Part shown: one piece after another, positions 49,039-62,756 of the stretch | Numbering within the stretch: the stretch's first letter is position 1 | How the letters are laid out: each line of letters starts with the position of its first letter | Assembly: GCF_901709675.1 (NCBI RefSeq) | Contig: NC_051099.1 | Span: forward strand, 7,192,001-7,256,000 | Length of the DNA: 64,000 nucleotides | DNA from: Syngnathus acus | Lineage: Eukaryota > Chordata > Actinopteri > Syngnathiformes > Syngnathidae | Direction of reading: 5' to 3' | Program-made: the position numbers and the translations under genes | The notes under the pieces: generated by a model | Database searches by the model: none | What the model saw: only the letters and a program-made list of their open reading frames with translations | What the model was told of the DNA's origin: nothing

Positions 49039-52000
49039 TTAGGGTGTGAAGGAGATGACAGTGAGTGGGGACAGCCTCCTAACAGGTGTCGTGTTGTTGG
49101 AGAGCGGCGCAAACAGATCGCACGACGGAGTCTCCGCTTGATCTCTCACCTGAGAGATTTGCCTTAAGAGAGCTTTGCCTTCTTCTCGTGCCTGTAAGTA
49201 TACATGGGATGCGATTAGCGCGCTCTGACATAAAATTACATTTCCAGACTGCTAAAAAAATCTGCACAATAACGCTCACATCATTGTAGTCACAGCAGCG
49301 CTGGGCACAGAGAGACGCCTCGTCGTACAGTTTGTTCTTGAAATAGTGCTGACCGAGGTATTTGAGGGCTGAGCTGACTTCAGTATGCTCCAACTGTTCC
49401 TGCGTGAATAACATTAATTTCAAAAAGAGTTATTGGAGCCCCAGCTATTTCAAAAACTCCATAAAGGTTCTTTCAACAGACCTGTGAATAGAGCATGAAG
49501 TTTACCTATATAAAAAAAAAAAAAAAAAAAAACGTACCCTACAGGAGAAGACATCTTGGGTGTAAAGCATGTAAGTCTGGGCTGCCTCATCATTTTCATT
49601 CAGCTGTTCATGGAGCCTGAATGAAACAAATGTTCACATTTTGCCTAATGTTAACAATACTGTTAGATAAAACTGCTAAGCTTCATAGCAGTGACAATAA
49701 CTAATTTATTGCAGTACTACGATTCTAATATACCCGTTAATTTGAAGCCCTTCTGACCTTACATCCGCAAAGCAAATGAGTAATTTTAATCTCAAATTTA
49801 AAACATGCATATATTTACCCACCACTTCAATGGAAACATAAATGCATAGTAACTGACATTTACAGATGTAATACAAGTGCCAGTGACACCTACTTTGCCA
49901 GTTTGAGTAACGCCATCTTCTCTACATCGCCGACAGAGTACGCCCTCCAGTAACACTAAAACGAAAACATAAACATGCGTGTCTTCTCGTAAATAAGCAA
50001 GGAAAGAATACTGTACTTTATATGGTAAACTACCTTCTTGGCTTCAGCGGTCTGGGATAGTTTTTCATAGCTTTCACCCAGTGCAACCAACATGCGCGAA
50101 TCATTGGGCCTGCAACCGCAACAAGTCATGGAGATAGTTCTTTTTCAACATTATACTATAGTTGGATACAAACCTGAGCTGGTGAGCCTTTCGATAGTAG
50201 TAGAGACAATAGAAGGGCATCTTGAGAATCTCATAAGTCTGACCTAAGCCGTACCAGGCTCGATAGTCCCGCTTGTTCACCTCAATGGCGTGTCTGATAG
50301 AGATGAACATATTCTCACATTCACTCGAATGTGATCACCAAAACACTTGAGGACTGACCTGTAAGCTTGAATGGCGGCCGATGTATTCTTCATCTCCATG
50401 TACTCGTGGCCCATGAGGGTCCAGGCGCTCAGGCAGCGAGGGTTTAGTTTAAGGGCTCGCTGAAAATAGAGGGCCGCCTTTTCGTGCTGTGAGCGCAAGC
50501 TGTAGTAGTTACCTACCACAACAAACCAGTTAAAAAAATAATAAAATCAGATTGACTTGAAAACAACCGAGATGTTTTCTCAATTGTGACAAATACTTAC
50601 CAATGACACAGCACGTCTCCACTCTGTACTTGTCAATTTCCACCAACGTGTGGGCCAAATAACTCAATTCTGGCTTCATTATCTGTGGAAGCACACAAAA
50701 GAAATGTTTACCTTCCAAATATATAACAAACTGAAACAATGGCCTCCACTTCAGTCCTATAAAGGCCTCACTTTGACATAGAGCAGGTTGGAAAAAGTGT
50801 CCATGTTGTCAATGCGATAGGGATCGTTTTCTCTCAGCTTGTTGAACAGAGCCACCGCCTGGTCAATATCTGTAATAATGTCACAATAAAAAAAAAAAAA
50901 GCAGGCCCAAAGGAGAGCTTCAATTAGATTATTTTTCAAAATCATTCAATCCAAGAATGAATGCTCAAAAGAACTGTATCCCAACATGAGAGAGTTGTTT
51001 CAGAGATGATGGAAAGGAAAGTATTTATAACTTGAAATAACCTCGAATGTTGTGGTAGGCGACAGCCATCTGCGAGATGATGTAAGTGCTCTTGGCGAAG
51101 CCGGCGTCCATGAGGTTCTGGTACTTCTGCAGCGCTTCCTTGATCATCTGCAGTTCCGTGTGCATGTGGGCCAAGAAGAAGTCCTTCATCCAGCAGTCAG
51201 CCAGAGACAGAGACTTTAGCTACAAGAGGACGAGATGACAGATTTTTAGATGTTTAGCACTTAGCTTGTGGCAGGACGAATAGTGTAAAAGTTAGCTTTG
51301 AACCATGTCAATGTTGGTGACAAGGTTGCTGAGCTCCAACCACGCCCCCCAGTGAAGAGGAAGTGCATGAATGGCCTCCACGAAAACCTCCACCGCTTCC
51401 TTTAGAAGATCCAGTTTCCGAAGCACCACTCCATATCTGCCATTTCACAGTAAGTGGATCAACATGTTAATTACGTACCTTCTGCCATCTAGTGGAAGAT
51501 ATTTGTTTTCTTATGCTTGTCACCAAGTTGTTGTCGTAGATAATCAATTTTTCAAAATAATTTCACAAACTGCTTTACCCTACATCTGTCAAAAAAGTAC
51601 AAGACTATTTCTTACAAGTATAAGGCAAAACCATCCAACTCTCCAGCGCTGTGCTTCTTACTCAGCTCCACCCTTAGTTCTCGCAAAGCTTCATTGCGCA
51701 CTTGACCCTTCTCCAGGGGACCTAAAAACAGGTATGTTAGCCTTTAGAGTTCAACACTTGCATTCTCTCTTAGTCCTCACCTAGGCTGTCAACTGTCTCA
51801 TCATCCTTCTTTTTCTCACCAGACTGCAAAAAAAAAAAAAAAAAAAGAATGCCTTCAGTTCAGATGTGTAAAAATGTCAACCGGGTGAGCATCGACGCCA
51901 GTGTTACCAGATAACGTGAATACATGTAGAGAAAGTAAGCCTTCTGGCTGGTGCACCCCTTTAAGAAGTAGGCAGCACGGTCGTACTCTTTTAAATCAAA

Positions 52001-52661
52001 GTAGGATTTGGCCAGCGTGAGTGCATCGAGGTCTTGTATGTCCTCCTGTAGATGCAAGACAAGCAAATTATTTTTTACTTTTCTCAATTATTATTAATAG
52101 GCCTTGGGGGTATTAAGTATTTACTGTACAAACCTCTGAGAAGGGACGTGGTAGTGGCATTGCATCTTTGGGAAGAGGATCCAGAGCAAAGGCCAACTCA
52201 GAAGCCCTAAATCATTCAGACAGAAAACATAGCATGCCACGGGGAATTATCCATTTTTACTTAATTTGTAAGGAAATTATTACTTAACAATAACGCATGA
52301 TTGTATCGCTAAAGTATTTTAACGTGCGTGCGATTAGTGCACTTCACCTCACAGGCAAGCAATTCAGTCAGCACTCTGTGTAGTACGATTGATTGTACGA
52401 CGTATTTTTTATGTAATGTACATAGGATGTTTAAAAAAAAAAAGAAGTAAATGCTAAAGTAGCTAACAGTCAAGTAAACAACAACACAGCAGCGTTGGGC
52501 AGGCGACAATTCGCCAGCGCCCCGACAGTCACAAAATAGCAGTCTTACCACTTGGCGCTATGTAAAAGTCCTCTTTCTTTACATAGCCATGTCACAGACA
52601 GGAGCTGCTTTTTGATTTGCACTAGGTCCCCAAACTCACTATGGAGCGCCGCCATGTTCAT
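49039..52661 (-). CDS. cdc23: Cell division cycle 23 (APC8), anaphase-promoting complex subunit
   Basis: Sixteen exons on the minus strand: 52549-52661, 52134-52206, 51908-52045, 51781-51823, 51616-51721, 51304-51436, 51042-51219, 50772-50869, 50601-50682, 50359-50512, 50174-50293, 50034-50109, 49894-49955, 49538-49616, 49280-49399 and 49039-49191. They give 575 aa; human is 597. The start is MNMAAL at 52661; the second ATG at 52655 is equally possible. Motifs include [35 protein letters not shown], then an array of TPR repeats from about residue 230 on, with [37 protein letters not shown] and [20 protein letters not shown]. It ends TPVRRLSPL...SFTP. Family role: TPR scaffold of the APC/C ubiquitin ligase, which triggers anaphase. 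Its N-terminal exon is shorter than in human. Two donors (GTTCAA, GTTATT) are weak but phase-consistent. Confidence 0.96.
51482..51495 (-). promoter_or_regulatory. CTCF-like motif in cdc23 intron 5
   Basis: CTGCCATCTAGTGG reads CCACTAGATGGCAG on the minus strand, a very close match to the CTCF core consensus. It lies just beyond the exon at 51304-51436. By eye only. Confidence 0.45.
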
Positions 52662-55600
52662 ACTCGATAAAGAACGATCGCCATTGGTGGACGTTGTCTT
52701 GTCTTTGTTCCGCCCCGTTATGTCGTCACTTCCGCTTTCTCACACCCTTTCCTGTCGCTACTTGTCCACTATTTTTATTTCTTAAGAATATTTTACTTTT
52801 AATGAATGGTAATTTTTTTATTTTCCTACTATTATATTATGACTAAATCCCACACTGGTTGGTCCGAGATGAGATACGAACCATCACACTCAGAACGGTA
52901 ATGAATGCAATGCACACACTAATCACTGCTAAACACTATAGCTTAAGCCATATATTTCATGATAACAAATGTGTGGTATGTCCACTTAAAAAAGACAAGG
53001 CAATGCTTCGTTTTCATCCGCATATGCCGGTAAAAAAAACATCAGGGCTTTTGCATTCATTTAAATTTAGTTATTTAAGAAAATAAAGAGCAAACCATTA
53101 CTTCAAAGTTTGCTAAACCCTTGATTTATACCTGCACTATGTACATTAATTTGCCGTGACTTGAGATCAATAACTCAGCGCTGACTTTTGCAAGAACAGG
53201 CACATTGTGACTTTTGCTTGTACCAAGAATGTGTATTTTTTAATGACCTGTCCAGCTGCTGTCACTGGCCTCCACATAGCCTTGGTTCTCTGCAGCAGAG
53301 CTCATCATGTTGCTGTCTATCAACATGAGGAGCATCACAGGCTTTGTTTGACGTTTCCATCTTTGAATTGAGGTAAGAAAACAACTACTTTTGGAGCATG
53401 CACAATATTAAAAATAAATAAAAAGCTTCAAATCACACAGGTGCACATCGCCAGCAAATCCCCTCAGAACAGCTGCACAATGCGCTTTAGTGGGAGTCAA
53501 AGGCCACTCCTGAAATAGCTTGTAGTCATAATGTTTATGTTGAACTTCTCAGAGCAGGAAGCATACATAGCATTAGAATTAATGGATGCGTGTGTTTTAG
53601 CACAAGCCTACTTTATATTTATTTAAAAGAATAAGATTACAGCTGATGATGTAGGGTGAGAGGGTGAGTACACCAAGCAATTGCAAAATTGCAGGGCACA
53701 TATAGACAAACAATTCACACTCACATTCACACTTATTCACAATTAGGAGTCTTCCGTTAACCCCATACAGGGAATGCTGTAGTCCATCCAACCCCCAACC
53801 TCAGAACGCTTATGTCTCAGATTTAATGTTTTACTGTATATGGAAAAAGTGTGTGCATCAGTATGTAAGCGTCAGTCTCATACCAAAGTTGGCCTCAGGG
53901 TGGCAATGTGTAGCTGCATTCCCATTGAGTGCAAGCACCAAAATTGAACTCCAGCTAAGAGCAGATTGCTTCACATTTACTGCGTGTTCTTTGCATTGTG
54001 CCATTTACTTGAAAGGTGAGGAGAAAACATGGAGTTGTCAAGTGACCAATTATATTCTTATCTTTCGGCCATTTTCACATTTGCTTTGGGCTAAATTGAA
54101 TTGTAGCCGATCTCCGTAAAGCGGCTATTTATAAGTATTTTATTTCCAATCATTTTCCCCGTTATTTTATTCATTGTGTTGTGCTGCAGGCAAATATGCT
54201 GAAGTCGGCATTCTGCCCATGCTTGCCATGTCTGATGGTACAATTTTGTACCTCAGGGAGTAATAGTGAGTCACAGTTGCTCATTTTGGATGTGGATAGA
54301 ATTTACAACAAGACTGTGAATACAAGGAATACCGATGGTGGCAAGTACATTTGCTACCTGGGCCTTCTTTGGGGTGCCGACCTTACCACCCACCATAGCA
54401 TGCTGGAATAGTAAAAACAATTAGCTGACAGTGTGTCATGTCAAGACCAGTTTAGAATCAATAGTTATCTCATTACATGACAAATACATACCCATTACTC
54501 ATGAATGTGTGCAGATGTGTTTTGCTAATTGAAATCTGCTGCAACAAGTTTTGCTCCGACCAAACAATCAGAGGACGGAAAAATGTTGTCATCCAGGGCC
54601 AGCACTCTGACTATCGAGGATGAATTTCAAATCTGATTGTTAAAAAATACAATTCCACTGGCCAGAGCTATTAATGCTATGATAGTGCATGGCAAAGTAA
54701 TTGTTGTGTGTATATTGGTTCTATATCTTTGTAAACCCCACTTTAGCACCCTCTATAGCCAACACAGGGTGAATACAGCAAACTCTTCGTCGTTTTCGAA
54801 AAGTTTACATGGACAGCAACGCTCCATTATTCACCCGCATTTCAGAATACAATTTCCTCTCATTTCGTTTGAGCTTCTCCCCTCGCCTCACCTCACATCT
54901 TATTCTCTGTCGGGCATGTTTGCCCATTTCGCGCGGCAAGCAAAAGCCACTTACATAGAAGACTGACAAAGTAATCAAGTCAGACTGCAGTTTACAAGGC
55001 CGAGCTCACGGCTCACTGAGCAGGTTGAAAGAGGTGCAGAGACAGGCCAGAGAAACCATCCCTTTCGCTCGGCCCTTCCTCACTTACTCGTTCTCATCTT
55101 GTTCCCATTTCTTGCTCTTATTCTTGTACACAGGCGCACTTTTTGTTCTCTTTACCTCTCTCATACTGCACTTAAACATCCCACACATGTATGAGCGGTG
55201 GAATAGAAAATGCGAGAAGGTGCTGAGACTGAATTCTAGGACAGCTGCGTAATTGAATAGGAAACACACAGTATTGTTGTGTTTGGATGAAAGCGTGAGT
55301 GCACATTTTGGCGCTATACATATCATAAATCTCACGTGTAGACGATTTTTAATCTAGCTGATCTCTAAGTGTGGAATAAAGCCAAATAGACTGCTCAATT
55401 TATCTGTCAGAAATGTGACATGGAGGCGAACATATTTGCATCAAACCATTCTGCGTGAGAAAAACAACTCGGATGCTCTGCAGCTGTTTGGCAATATGGT
55501 GTGATCGTAACTTGAAAATATCCGCCGAAATGTCTGAGGCCATAAAAAGCAACACATTTGTGAGCAAAGCACTTATGTACATCTGTTGCGTTTGTGTAAG

Positions 55601-56806
55601 TAAGCATGAAAAAGCCGCTTCGCAGACATGCTCAGTCCCCGGGGTTTCAATCTTTAGGGCCCGGTTCGGAGTTGTGTGATTGGTCGCTGATGTTGTTAAG
55701 CTGAAGTGGAGAGGAGCCAATGGCCGCGACTCATCAGGGCCAGCCACCACCTGAGCACTAGCCTCACTCCTGCTCAAGCTTTTAGGGCATTATTTGGATG
55801 CCACTACAGCTACATGCCTCTCATTGCTGTTTAATGCAAAATATAAATGTGGGAGTTACTTTGTAAAGTGCTGCAGAATGTATTACAAGACAATGTGTTT
55901 TTGCGACTCTCAGCTTGCCCCATCAAAACATTGAAAAAATAATCTATGCCAATAATAAATAGCTGTATATAAAAAAAACTATTCTTACAAGTTATTCACA
56001 AATGAAGCTATGTAAAAGCAATGGAGGTTATATTATGGCAACAGTTATGTAATTACATTTTTACTCAGAATTCAAAAAACGGGAGGTTGGCTGGCATTGT
56101 GTTCAGCCCATTCTACTGTATTTCTGTTGGCCTACTTACAAAAGAAAAGAGGGGGGAAAAAAGCAAATACAGGTTGTCTCCTGTGGGGTAGTGTGACATT
56201 TTACTTGCATCTTTTGCCGGTAAAGAGAATATTTGATTGCGGTTAAATGGGGAGAAAGGGGGGCAACAAATAGAAACCGACAATTGGCATCCCCGGTGTC
56301 AAGGTGGCGTGTGATGTATACCGGGAAAGACGGCAGGCCGCGGGTGAGTGCACAGACAGATGTGTCTCGTCTGTACGCACTGCAGGAGGGGAGGGGGGGG
56401 GGGCTGCCATGGTTTTGCTACAGGATTAATTTGCCCTTTGAGACAGGTGTTGAGAGGAGCAGGAGCAGACACAATGAATCTAATGTTACGTGACCCCCCC
56501 ACCACTCCTTCCCCGCGCTCCACTTTAAGTCCATGGGACACTGGGAGCATAAAGCCAACTAATTCATATGGAAAATGTCTGTCAGCGATACACTTTTTAC
56601 ACCAGCGCTATTATCTCCTGTAATGTGAGATCCCTCTCCTTTGAGTAATAAGGATTTTCTCTGCATTGCAATAAGCTGCTATAGCATTCGTGGCACCAGT
56701 TTGAAACCATCATGTTAAAACGGCAATTAAATTAAAAGATCTCTGAGGAGTACAGACTACTACGAGAAATTATAATAGCGGTATTCCGCAAGTTGATGTA
56801 GAAAAG

Positions 56807-56852
56807 AATATCACTCAGTGGAGGACAGGTCTGTCCTCCACTGAGTGATATT
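56807..56852. repeat. Perfect 21-bp inverted repeat with 4-base loop
   Basis: Arm 56807-56827 (starts AATATCACTCAGTGGAGG) and arm 56832-56852 (CCTCCACTGAGTGATATT at its end) are exact reverse complements around the loop GGTC. A second small palindrome, AATAGAGGTCTCTATT, follows within 25 bp. No gene is nearby. Confidence 0.9.
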
Positions 56853-57695
56853 ATACTGATATAATAGAGGTCTCTATTACTGTTGAAATTTGAAACATCC
56901 TTGAGCTTTATTTTTGTACATGTGCATGTTAGCAGGATACCTTTGTTTACGGCTGATGATCAGCGGATTACAGATCAGATTTTACCAAGAAAATGACATG
57001 ACCAAAAAAAAGAGGACACACAATAGATGGCATAGAAGGTGGAAAACTAATTGTAGCTCTTATTGCATCAAAAGCTATATAAATATATTATTCAGTGTTT
57101 TAAAAAAAACCAAATGGTTTTCTTCTTTTTATTCAGATAATTTGTTAATTTCTATCTGGACCTCTGCTCTTTGTTCACATTTTCCATTTATGCACTAATG
57201 AATAGAAGCTATTGGCACCTTTTCAGGTCGTGTTTTAATTGAAGTATTTTTTTACGAGACCAAAATAAAGAGAGATTCTAAAAAGCAGCTCTGCAGGAAC
57301 ACAAGTCGAAAATGGCGGTGTAAAAAAGGAATTTAATGCATTTACTAGAAGATTAAAACTCAACTGTGGTTGAAATAATTCCAATCATAATTTTTGTAAA
57401 AGGTTTAAATCACATTGCATGGGTGGATTTCAGTATGTTGATGATGAAATAGGTGCTTAAGGTAAACAACCTCCTGTAAAAAAAAAACATTTTGCTTAAA
57501 CCGATTTGTTGAATTAGATGGCATGCTGTTTTTCCATTCTGGTGTAAGGTTCCCATGTCCAGCGCTGTTATTGTTTGCTAACATGTAGCACACACACAAA
57601 TTGCCCCCTGAGCGGCCTGTCAACAGGCAACAGTTGACCCGACCTCGCATGAGGTAACACGAAACTCGAGTCTCACGGCGAGCGTTGATGCTCAC

Positions 57696-57923
57696 CGCCT
57701 GTTCCCGCCGCCTCCACGGGGACCGCGCGACCGCGTCATGGCCGCAATCCAAACTGTTCCCTCTTGCTTGAGACACTTTTGATGAACTTGCGGACACCAA
57801 GATGACACGCAATGGACGCTTGAGTGTGCGAGGATATAACGTGGAGCTGCTCTGTTTGAGATCAAGGCCCAAAAGAAGCAACACGCTGAAAATCACATAA
57901 AGGCTTGAAGAAAAGCGAAACAT
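57696..57923 (-). CDS. Candidate secreted-peptide first exon (unrecognised)
   Basis: The ATG at 57923 opens a frame starting MFRFSSSLYVIFSVLLLLGL, a hydrophobic leader that looks like a signal peptide, followed by LKQSSSTLYPRTLKRPL and a basic SPWRRREQA. A plausible donor, GCG|GTGAGC, follows at 57696, after 76 codons; reading through gives 172 aa ending at 57405. The 57600-57900 stretch is more GC- and CpG-rich than its surroundings. I do not recognise the family, no partner exon was found, and chance is a real alternative. Confidence 0.2.
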
Positions 57924-60514
57924 CGCTGAGTCCCCATTGTGCCACGTTTTATCCTTTCCATTCAGACTGCTTCACACATTATTCATGCTTGTACATGCCA
58001 AACACAAAGCTTCCAACGAGAAAGAAGCTATATTCGTTTGGAAGAATTTAAAAAAAAAACACAAAAAAACCTCTCCTTCGGTCTCTCTGATTTACTTTTA
58101 AACACAGTTGCCTTTTAAACACAGTTAATTAAAAAAGGAAAGCAGAGTAATCAAGTGGATGAAGACAAAGGAGCCGTCGGGGGCTGATGTCAAAACAGAC
58201 TCAACGCTTTGTGACTTTTATCTACATTTGCAAGTTAAAAAGAGAATTTTGACTGACATTTTTAAAAACATGAGCTAAATTCTAAGTATAGCCACTAAGG
58301 TAAACTTCACACTCACAGAGGCGAGATGTCAATTTTTTGCGTGTGTATTTCCTGTCACAATCTATTGTGGTTAACCAAGCTCAAACAACAACACACGGCC
58401 TTTCTTTTAATTCCTGATTTAATTATTGTACATTAGACTTTTGCAGGCTCTGGTTATCGATGTACCGGGAGACGGTGATTAAATTAAAGAGTTGAAGGGA
58501 CGTCGCCTGTCAATCAAGGAGGGCGCCACGACAAAGGAAAACTACAACACTTGGTAGGTTTAGTCAGTACGGCATATTCACAGGTGACATTTATATTCTG
58601 GTGATATATGGACAACATTCCGACATTCTCAACCATTTAAATAATAATAAATGCCACTGCGTTATTAACAAGAGTCAATAAGGCTTTATAATGAACATGG
58701 GTATTTGAAAATATTTTTTAATTTGACTCCGGCTTTTAGTCCAATTTTACATACGATGCATTTGCGTGTTAACAATAAGTATATGCAGAAACATTACATG
58801 TGTGGCGCATGATGAAGACATATGATGTCATTTTATGAGGCAACCGTGATATAATTACAATATCATTCTAATGCGCAGCAAAACACGGGACATAACCTCA
58901 AGCTATAAATACATTACTGGAGCCAAACTGAGCCGCAAGCCTCATGAAGCTGATGTAATTATCTTTCAATTATATTTTCAAGATTTAGAATAGCTCAGAG
59001 TGAGAGCTTGCAAATAAATCAACGGCAAACTTGTTAAAATGTATAATAAAGGTGAAAGGAAGAGGAAAGTGAAGTCTGTTTTGTAGTGAATGCCAAACAA
59101 GCTGCTGCCGCGGCCGAGATGCAGAGCTTGAATTTAAATGGCAAAAATGTCAATTATGAAATGAACCATCCTTTTCCTTAATGATCTCATCTCCAGTCAA
59201 AGCTATGCCAAAGGACATCTCCCGATTAAATAGATATACGATTCAAACCAATCGAGAGGACTTTGCCAAAGTTCTCTTGTCTTATTTCGAGCTTACCATC
59301 GACAAGATCTTGTCCGCCTGTGTTGAAGGAGTCCTTGACAGACTGCTGGAATAAAAGAGCAGGCAGCTGGAGTCGCCTGATTGAAATAGCAAATGACATA
59401 ATCATGGTTGATATGTGAAATTATGCACAAGCCAAAGCATTATGAGCATCTCGACTGTCAAACCCGTCTTAATTGAAAAAGTCTCCCTTAATTGGGCTGC
59501 TGACTTCTTGGCTGACTCTTTAAATGTTTACTACATCATCATCAAACCTAACTGAGCTTTACATTCATACAGCAAACACAGTATATATTTGTAAACTTGA
59601 CACCATAAAAAGGACGACCACGACTATCCTATGAAAGGGCAGACTTTGTTCGAAAGAATGATCTATCCGACCAGAACTCCCACTGAAAATTCATTGCTTC
59701 AAGGTTTTGGGTTAAAGGACCACGTTCCAATTGGCTCGTCACAACGCCACTGGAATGCAACACTCTAAATCGTCTTCATTGTACGCTGTGCATTTTTGTT
59801 TAGTCTGCCGGAAAGCCCAAAAAAATCGGAGTAACTTCTAAGTGAGCACGACTCGCCTTAGGCCTACTATACAACACCTTCAAAAAGATGAGTAGAACAA
59901 CAAACTCAGTCTTCTTCAAAGTGTACCAACAGTCAATCAATAGAAAAGGAATATAATCTGCTGCGTACACGGAGATAAAAATACAAACCCAAATAATCTT
60001 TCCGAGGTTGTGGCTACATTTGTCACTTGCAATACGCTAATGACCGATACTCATTAGTGATACAACATGTAAATGGTAACGTTAGTAGGAACATTTACAT
60101 TTATCCAACAAAACCAACAACGAGAGAAATGAGACTCAGCTCCAGAGATGACAACACGGCTCAAAAGGCAGGCAACTTTAGCGTGACTCCACCGGGACCC
60201 ACGGGCCATTATTTTCCCTTTTTAATGATCTATGCACCTCCTCGCTTTCGCTCTTGTTTTGATTTACGCCGGCGCCTTGAGTGGGTTGACGACTGTGCAT
60301 GTCATAGATTATGACATTTTATTGACTATTGCAATGGCACGTAATATGCAAGCTGCCTGCTTCCATTGCACTCGAGTTGGAATATACTGTCATTGATTCA
60401 TATCTAAACACATGGTCAAGGCTTGATTAGTGTGTTTATGTTGTGATCACGGCATAAGCGAGGCAGGCTGGTTATTATCACTTGATAAAGCCAAACTAAA
60501 TAACATGGGTGAAA

Positions 60515-60640
60515 TAATATTATTATAGTATTTATTATTATTATTGTTAATAACTGTAAATATTATTAATATAATAATAATAATATAATATAATAATTAA
60601 TATAAATAATTGTTAATAATAATAATAATAATAATATTAA
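60515..60640. repeat. AT-only (ATT/AAT)n low-complexity tract
   Basis: About 125 bp composed almost wholly of A and T in ATT, AAT and TAATA units, partly inverted. Simple-sequence DNA. Confidence 0.85.
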
Positions 60641-62756
60641 AATGCTAATAAACACCTGACTCATGTAGGGTAAAAATATGAAATCCTCTCAGCAGATATC
60701 AGAAAATTGATCAGCTGAAGGTAATTGAGCTCAATCTCACCCAGCTCAATTTTTTCACATTTCATTTCCATATTTGTATTATAGAAATTATGATTGTACA
60801 CACTGTGCGTTTTTCTTGTCATCCACCAAAAATATTTTTAGTGTTGCCATGCCAGTGGCCACAAACGCCACAACAATCAATCATCGTTTGGGAGCACACA
60901 CACGAAGCTTTTAAACTCCATGTCGAGATATCTGGTTTTGTTTACACACAAATGTTTGGGGCCAATAATTGCTGTTTTGAGAGAGGGGAGTAGCAGTGTG
61001 AAAGAGTCACTGATGCCCAGTCTATTAACTTGTTGACATTTTGGGGTCGCCCTGACTCTGGGCTAATGCGGAGTGTGACCGAGCAGAACCATCTTCATTA
61101 TCCCGGCGCAATGTTTCATTGCTCGGGGCTTGTGCGCTGATGGCCAGCCACCCACTTGGCTGTCTCCACCTCTCATCTCCTATTGCACCGTGTCTCTATC
61201 TCTATCTTCTGTGAATGCATGGTTGCCAAGCGTGCCATCAAACATTCTTTCTCTCTCGCTCCAAAACATTCCCGCCGACTTCGAGCTTATTTGGCCCTCT
61301 CCGCATCCATCACTTCCTTCTCGGTCCATCCTTTTTCTGTTGTGTCTCCGCTTTATTGCATCATCTTTCTTTGCTGTACCAGCGCTCATATTTCTTCTTC
61401 TCATTTTGGACTGCCTTGAGATGTTTGCCATCTGTCTGCGGCGACGCTGCTTGGCTCTGCTGTTTCTGTTTTTATTTTAACATCACAAATCTCAACGTCC
61501 CTTCCTGTTGCGTGTTGGAAATTTATTTTTTCCCTCCACCTATGTGGCACATTTGACGTTTTACGGCTCAGGTAACAGACCCTGAGTTTTTTTTTTTGAT
61601 GAACTGCCGCCCAGGGATTATCGTTCATGTCACTCGAGGTAGTCATATGACATTGTTATGTCTTGATCCCATTGTAAATCACGGCACATCTACAGCAGAT
61701 TTGGCAATTAAAGTTCAAGGAGTAAACAGCCCCACAATCACTATGCATTAGAGGACTCGCAAGCAATACCGAGCGGAGCTGTCGAGATTAATCTCCCACG
61801 GTCTCGGCGCTCCTTTCCCTGCACTGTCATCTTGTCATTCGCTCTGTCAGGAACCCTTAAATCACACACGCAAGGGTGCATGAAATAAAAAACAAATTAC
61901 CTTTTCTTCACTAAGATTAATTGATGCTGATGGGAAAAGGAAGAAAGTAGACCAAACAAAGCAGGTGCAAGTGATGTGAAAAAGTGACCTTTATTACCCT
62001 CCTCACTTGCTCATCACTGTATTTGCCAACGTGGCAGAAATGCTGCAATCTGACCTTGGACTTAATGTCACTTTTAACTTCCATTTCTTTTTTGTAACTT
62101 AAAAAATGCTGTGTATTCATATACTCCTCGTGATTTTTTTTCTAATGAATAAGAATGCATAATGAATATAAATATGACGTAGTATGAGACAAGGATGCAG
62201 CAGTCCTGATATCTGATGTGCTTTATATAAAGCGTGTGTTCTAGAATGTTTTCTTTCCACTATGTGGATGCAGAAGACACTACTGCATTTCATTGTTTTA
62301 TGTTTAATTCTTATTTTTTAATTTTAGACAGTTTTTTAAACGAGCATCATTTTCATTCGTAATTTGACTTTCCTGGAGTATTTATTTATTAGAATGTTTA
62401 AGGTTCCCGTAGCCAGATTTTAGAGTCTTGTATCATGATGTGACTTCTTTTTGTCTGGCCTGGAAATAAAAAAGGGGGTCAGGGCCCCGAGGCTCTGAAA
62501 TAACCTACATCGTAGAATAAGGCCCTCTTCAGTTCAAGTTTACGAAAACAAAGTCTTCCGATTTTACCACATCTTTCCAGTTGGTTTATTTTTCAATTTA
62601 CTTTTCTGTTGATTTCATTTTTCTTAAATCTAGTCCTCCCTTTACCTTCCTTTTTCTATCTGTGCTTTTATTTGTTTAATATTACAGTCAACTCAACAGG
62701 TTTATTACCTCTATCAAAATCATATTCATTTTTTTCTGCTCCGTTTGTTTCCACAG

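Noticed and set aside
51371-51784. 137-codon plus-strand open frame
   Set aside because: Antisense to two cdc23 exons and their intron.
53247-53400. Splice-bounded segments on both strands near 53.3 kb
   Set aside because: Frames are about 20 codons, the two strands are equally plausible, and nothing joins them to other exons.
61130-61556. Overlapping open frames of 80-116 codons
   Set aside because: The region is pyrimidine-rich; translations are Ser/Leu/Phe-rich in several frames at once, as expected by chance.
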